From assembly GCF_014206975.1 (NCBI RefSeq), contig NZ_JACHOU010000022.1:1-64000 (forward strand): a stretch of DNA of 64,000 nucleotides, given 5' to 3'. This stretch comes from Aminobacter aganoensis (GTDB lineage: Bacteria > Pseudomonadota > Alphaproteobacteria > Rhizobiales > Rhizobiaceae). Below are positions 60,842 to 64,000 of the stretch, in pieces. The notes beneath the pieces are model-generated. The model had not been told where the DNA came from, ran no database searches, and was given only the letters and a program-made list of their open reading frames with translations. The position numbers and the translations under genes are program-made. How positions within the stretch are numbered: position 1 is the stretch's first letter; each line of letters begins with the position of its first letter.

Positions 60842-61414
60842 ATGTCGAAAAATCCCCCCACACCCAAGTCGGCCCCTAAATTCGGGCGCCTGATCAAGGA
60901 GCGCCGTCGCCAGCTCAACGTCACGCTCGAAAGCCTGGCCGAGTCGGTCGAACTGACCAAAAGCTTTCTGAGCGGCATTGAAAACGACAAGACCTCACCT
61001 TCGGTCGCCTCGCTTGTAAGGCTATGCGATGCACTGGGTCTTTCGATCGGCGATCTCTTCAATTCCACGGCCTCGACCGTGGTTCGCGCCGACGAGAGGC
61101 CGAGAGTCAATTTCGGCGGCACGGGCGTCATCGACCACCTGCTAACGGCCAGCAACAGCGCGAGACTCCAGGCTTTGTGGACAGTGATCGAACCGCTCGG
61201 CACCGGGGGGGACAAGCTCTATTCGCTGAGAGCCGACGAAGAATTCATTCACGTGGTGTCAGGCACATTGGCTGTGATCGTCGAAGATCAGTCATATGAG
61301 CTCGGAGCCGGCGATTCGATGACTTTTGACCCTCGCCTGCTGCACACCTTTTCCAACCCGTCTGCGACGGAACGGACGGTCGCGATCTTTGTAATGACAC
61401 CGCGACCGTCTTGA
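60842..61414 (+). CDS. XRE-cupin transcriptional regulator
   Basis: 190 residues from ATG 60842, preceded by GAGGAG. An N-terminal HTH (RLIKERRRQLNVTLESLAES then SGIENDKTSPSVASL) is followed by a cupin_2 domain: DEEFIHVVSGTLAVIVED and LGAGDSMTFDPRLLHTF. These PuuR-like regulators sense small molecules and repress amine or amino-acid catabolism. It lies between the transporter operon and the RidA/oxidase genes and probably controls both. Confidence 0.9.
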   Translation: MSKNPPTPKSAPKFGRLIKERRRQLNVTLESLAESVELTKSFLSGIENDKTSPSVASLVRLCDALGLSIGDLFNSTASTVVRADERPRVNFGGTGVIDHLLTASNSARLQALWTVIEPLGTGGDKLYSLRADEEFIHVVSGTLAVIVEDQSYELGAGDSMTFDPRLLHTFSNPSATERTVAIFVMTPRPS

Positions 61415-61418
61415 GGAC

Positions 61419-61805
61419 CTACGGGCGAACGGCAATCACGTCGATTTCGACCAGCAGCCCCGGCGCAACGAAGCCCGACACGATCACGACCGTCGATGCG
61501 GGCGGCGGTTCGGGCATAAGCCGGTCGCGGACCTGCTTATACACGCCAACGTCATCGGAACGTGTGAGAAAGCCGTTGACCTTGACGACATTGGCGAGCG
61601 TCAGGCCTTCTGAGCCCAGCAAGGTTTCGATGTGTCGCCAGGTCAACTCTGTCTGCGTCAGCATGTCTGCCGGGAACGAACCATCGTCGTTCAGACCCAC
61701 CTGACCAGAAAGGAAGACATACTCTGCATTCGCGGAAGCCGCGGCCAGTTGCGAATAGCGACTGGGAGGCTGTGGCGCTGCGGGCGGGTTGGAAAAGCGG
61801 ATCAT
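61419..61805 (-). CDS. RidA/YjgF-family enamine-imine deaminase
   Basis: About 128 residues from ATG 61805, with AAAGGA upstream; a longer frame to 61979 overlaps the oxidase gene and is not real. The conserved core is EYVFLSGQVGLNDDGSFPAD and VVKVNGFLTRSDD, ending in PGLLVEIDVIAV. RidA hydrolyses reactive enamines or imines released by PLP enzymes and oxidases; the amine oxidase upstream could generate such an imine. The substrate-specific relatives cannot be told apart here. Confidence 0.85.
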   Translation of the reverse strand: MIRFSNPPAAPQPPSRYSQLAAASANAEYVFLSGQVGLNDDGSFPADMLTQTELTWRHIETLLGSEGLTLANVVKVNGFLTRSDDVGVYKQVRDRLMPEPPPASTVVIVSGFVAPGLLVEIDVIAVRP

Positions 61806-61824
61806 GGATAGTCCTTTCGCTAGC

Positions 61825-63129
61825 TTAGGAATTGGCCGGCCGCTCGAGCCAGTCACGGAAGCGGTAGTATTCACCCAGGATGGGGACGAACCACGGATTG
61901 CCAGTGTAGCCCGGCACGGTCTTGATCTGATTGAAAGCAAAGGAGCTACGTTCGCCAACACCCAGCATTTCCTGGGCAATGCAATTCCCGAAATGGCTCA
62001 TCAGGGCCACACCCTGGCCGCAGCATCCGAGGGCATAATGGATGCCGTCGCGTGCCCCCAGATGCGGGAGAGAATCAAATGTGAAGGCAACATTGCCGGT
62101 CCAGCTGTGGGTGACCCCCACGCCACGCAGATCCGGAAACACCTCCGCCATCGAGGATCGCAGGCGCCGAGCGCTTTCGACCACGCTAATGGGACGAAAG
62201 CTGGTCCTGCCGCCGAAGATCATGCGGGTGCCATCAGGGGAAAGCCGGTAGTAATAGAGGTTGCGCTTGGTGTCCTGGATCATGCGCTCGCCGGGTATCA
62301 AGGCTTTGAGCCGCCCCGGATCCAGGGCTTCGGTGGCGATGATGTAACTGCCGATCGGAATGACGCGGCGCCTGAACCAGCCAAGCCCCCCATCGGTATA
62401 GGCATTTGTCGCAACCACCACACGGTCCGCCATGACCCTGCCTTTGGTCGTGCAAAGCACATGGCCAACGCCATGTTTCTCAAGCTTGGTGACGCGGCAG
62501 CGGGTGGTGAAACTTACTCCCGCCTTCCGGCAGGCTCGCACCAAACCTGCATGATAGCGGGCCGGGTGCAGCCCGCCTGCAAAACTGGTGATCCTACCCC
62601 CATGATAGATTTGGGAATTGAGTTCACCTTGTTGGTCCCGTCTCGGAACCATGCGCGTTTCAACACCGAGCGCGTGCAGCTGTTCGGCCTCGCGCGCCAA
62701 GTCATCATAGTGGCCTGGCGCGTAGGCGGCAAAGTACATGCCGTGACGTTTGTAGGAGCAATCGATCTGATTGTCCGCGATCAGTTTCTCAAGGAACAGG
62801 ACGGAGTTCTGCGCCTCGAAAAAGATGGCGTCCGCCCGCTGCTTGCCAAATGCTTTCGTCAGACTTGGATGGGAGACTTTGAGGGTGCCGGACACCATGC
62901 CTCCGTTGCGAGTGCTTCCCCCCTCTCCCAGATGGCCCGCTTCCACCACCAGCACCGAGGTTCCCGCTTGGGCCAGCCGCAACGCCGCGCAAAGTCCAGT
63001 GTAACCCGAGCCGATAACCACCACGTCAAAAGGGCCAGCCGGCAAAGGTTGATCGGCACCCCTGTCGCGCTCGTCCCACCAATAAGGTTCTTGAGCAAGC
63101 GTCGGCCTCCCTGCAATTTCGTTCGGCAA
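61825..63129 (-). CDS. FAD-dependent amine/amino-acid oxidase (DadA/PuuB-like)
   Basis: 434 residues from TTG 63129, preceded by AAGGGA. An N-terminal FAD-binding motif VVVIGSGYTGLCAALRLAQA at about 37-56 and GEGGSTRNGGMVSG follow a leader containing EPYWWDERDRG. C-terminal features (HSWTGNVAFTFDSLPHLG) fit the DAO family including D-amino-acid dehydrogenase and gamma-glutamylputrescine oxidase (PuuB/OrdL). It would yield an imine or aldehyde that RidA or gabD could handle. The substrate is not determined. Confidence 0.85.
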   Translation of the reverse strand: MPNEIAGRPTLAQEPYWWDERDRGADQPLPAGPFDVVVIGSGYTGLCAALRLAQAGTSVLVVEAGHLGEGGSTRNGGMVSGTLKVSHPSLTKAFGKQRADAIFFEAQNSVLFLEKLIADNQIDCSYKRHGMYFAAYAPGHYDDLAREAEQLHALGVETRMVPRRDQQGELNSQIYHGGRITSFAGGLHPARYHAGLVRACRKAGVSFTTRCRVTKLEKHGVGHVLCTTKGRVMADRVVVATNAYTDGGLGWFRRRVIPIGSYIIATEALDPGRLKALIPGERMIQDTKRNLYYYRLSPDGTRMIFGGRTSFRPISVVESARRLRSSMAEVFPDLRGVGVTHSWTGNVAFTFDSLPHLGARDGIHYALGCCGQGVALMSHFGNCIAQEMLGVGERSSFAFNQIKTVPGYTGNPWFVPILGEYYRFRDWLERPANS

Positions 63130-63408
63130 TGCGCATCCCTTTTTACGTTATTTGCGAATTAAGTTCACTTACACATAACATCGGAATTTGACAATGCTGG
63201 ATCCCTTGTTGCCGGTTTGGTCCAGGCGGTCTCGGAAACAGCCAACCAACTCGATGTCGCAGATATCGGGATCACTGGGACTGGCTATGTGCCAGATGGG
63301 CGCTCGTTGAGCGCCCCGGGGCATGTGAAGCTAGTCAGCTCACATCGCCCGACAAAATGAGCTTGGCATTCGTCAGTGACGTCTGCAGGCAAGCCATCTC
63401 ATTCATCG

Positions 63409-64000
63409 CTATCGAAGAACAAGCGCATCGTGAAGCAATGCGAACACTTTTGGGTTGGAAAACTGAGAAACGTTGAACCGCATCAGATCGCCAGCGGTTT
63501 GTGCGGGACTGAATGCGTTTCCGGGTGCAAGTACGATACCTTCTGCCAAGGCGGCCCTTGCCACCTCTGTCGCATCTCGCGGACCAGGAAGGCGGCACCA
63601 TAGAAACATTCCGGCCTGCGGTTCCACAACTGGCTCGATGCCCATTTCCCGCAGTCTTGCTCCAACGTCGAAGCGAGCTCTTGTAAGGCGCGTCCTCAAG
63701 GCCTCGAGATATTTGCGGTAGCCACTGTCACCTAAAACACTGAGCACCAGTTCGGCGGCGAGCCGACCTCCGCCGAATGTCGTAGCGATCTTGAGGTCGA
63801 CTAGGCCCTCAATCCAATCCGTTTTTGCCGCGATGAACCCGCAGCGCGCCGACGCGGACAGCGTTTTCGAGAAGCTTCCGATGTGGATCACCCGGTTCAA
63901 CCCGTCGAACGCTGCCAGTCTCGGTCCAGCCACATGCTCGAAATCGGCGAAGATGTCGTCCTCGATGATCGTCAAGCCATGTTGTTCCGCCAGCATGAGG
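63409..64000 (-). CDS. PLP-dependent aminotransferase domain of a MocR-type regulator or aminotransferase (partial)
   Basis: About 197 codons of the C-terminal part; the gene continues past the right edge. It has HGLTIIEDDIFADFEH, the PLP-lysine loop IGSFSKTLSASARCGFIAAK, and a typical AAT fold I tail (MFLWCRLPGPRDATEVARAA). The same features fit MocR (GntR-aminotransferase) regulators and 2-aminoadipate-type aminotransferases; the N-terminus is outside the window. A regulatory role is favoured by its place in a catabolic cluster. Confidence 0.8.
   Translation of the reverse strand, partial: LMLAEQHGLTIIEDDIFADFEHVAGPRLAAFDGLNRVIHIGSFSKTLSASARCGFIAAKTDWIEGLVDLKIATTFGGGRLAAELVLSVLGDSGYRKYLEALRTRLTRARFDVGARLREMGIEPVVEPQAGMFLWCRLPGPRDATEVARAALAEGIVLAPGNAFSPAQTAGDLMRFNVSQFSNPKVFALLHDALVLR

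Overview
The window looks like accessory DNA from an alphaproteobacterium of the order Rhizobiales, most likely Mesorhizobium or a close relative such as Aminobacter. The grounds are high-GC codon use, Ti-plasmid-type traA/F/B and traC/D/G genes in divergent arrangement, HWE/HisKA_2 histidine kinases, and many small PRC-barrel, DUF892 and BrkB-type stress genes. No rRNA, tRNA, CRISPR array or replication gene was seen. The DNA could be a large plasmid, an integrative element or an accessory region of the chromosome; nothing here decides between these. Layout: (1) 1-8223 is a catabolic operon on the minus strand (Rieske oxygenase, BMP/nucleoside-type ABC transporter, TIM-barrel enzyme, class III alcohol dehydrogenase) with a divergent LysR regulator. 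The set suggests uptake of a methylated, possibly purine-like compound, oxidative demethylation and formaldehyde disposal. (2) 8467-27260 is a dense anti-phage island: a Shedu-like nuclease with a HEPN protein, a frameshifted Mrr-like nuclease, an ApeA homologue, a giant STAND ATPase with an N-terminal nuclease domain (Avs-like), a DUF3800 protein, a solitary tyrosine recombinase, an unrecognised nuclease-like protein, a nuclease-HerA pair and a coiled-coil membrane protein. (3) 27845-32617 is an organosulfur-type operon (FMN reductase, LLM monooxygenase, SsuC/A/B-like transporter) behind a perfect palindromic operator. (4) 32828-36250 is a single-protein helicase-phospholipase D fusion resembling type II Mokosh. 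Degenerate direct repeats at about 27.6 and 36.5 kb bracket parts 3 and 4. (5) 36.6-46.2 kb holds an XRE regulator with its operator, a decayed two-component system, an intact HWE/HisKA_2 kinase, a patch of prophage remnants and many tiny membrane or hypothetical genes, several of them frameshifted. (6) 46.4-48.2 kb holds a DUF892 ferritin-like gene and a YihY/BrkB gene. (7) 48.2-55.7 kb is a conjugal DNA-processing module, traB-traF-traA facing traC-traD-traG, with the presumed oriT between traA and traC and no trb mating-pair genes in view. (8) 55.8-64.0 kb is a guanidino/amine catabolic cluster: succinate-semialdehyde dehydrogenase, agmatinase/guanidinobutyrase, a polar amino-acid ABC transporter, an XRE-cupin regulator, RidA, a DadA/PuuB-type oxidase and the end of a PLP aminotransferase or MocR-type gene. 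The strongest candidates for new biology are the Shedu-HEPN operon, the 1.8-kilo-residue STAND nuclease, the unrecognised nuclease-like protein at 20831-22315, and the density of defence genes packed around one orphan recombinase. A recurring oddity is the number of genes broken by one- or few-base shifts (10.75, 38.4-39.4, 42.2 and 43.9 kb); raw-read checking must separate decay from sequencing error. All family assignments come from reading motifs; no database search was possible.
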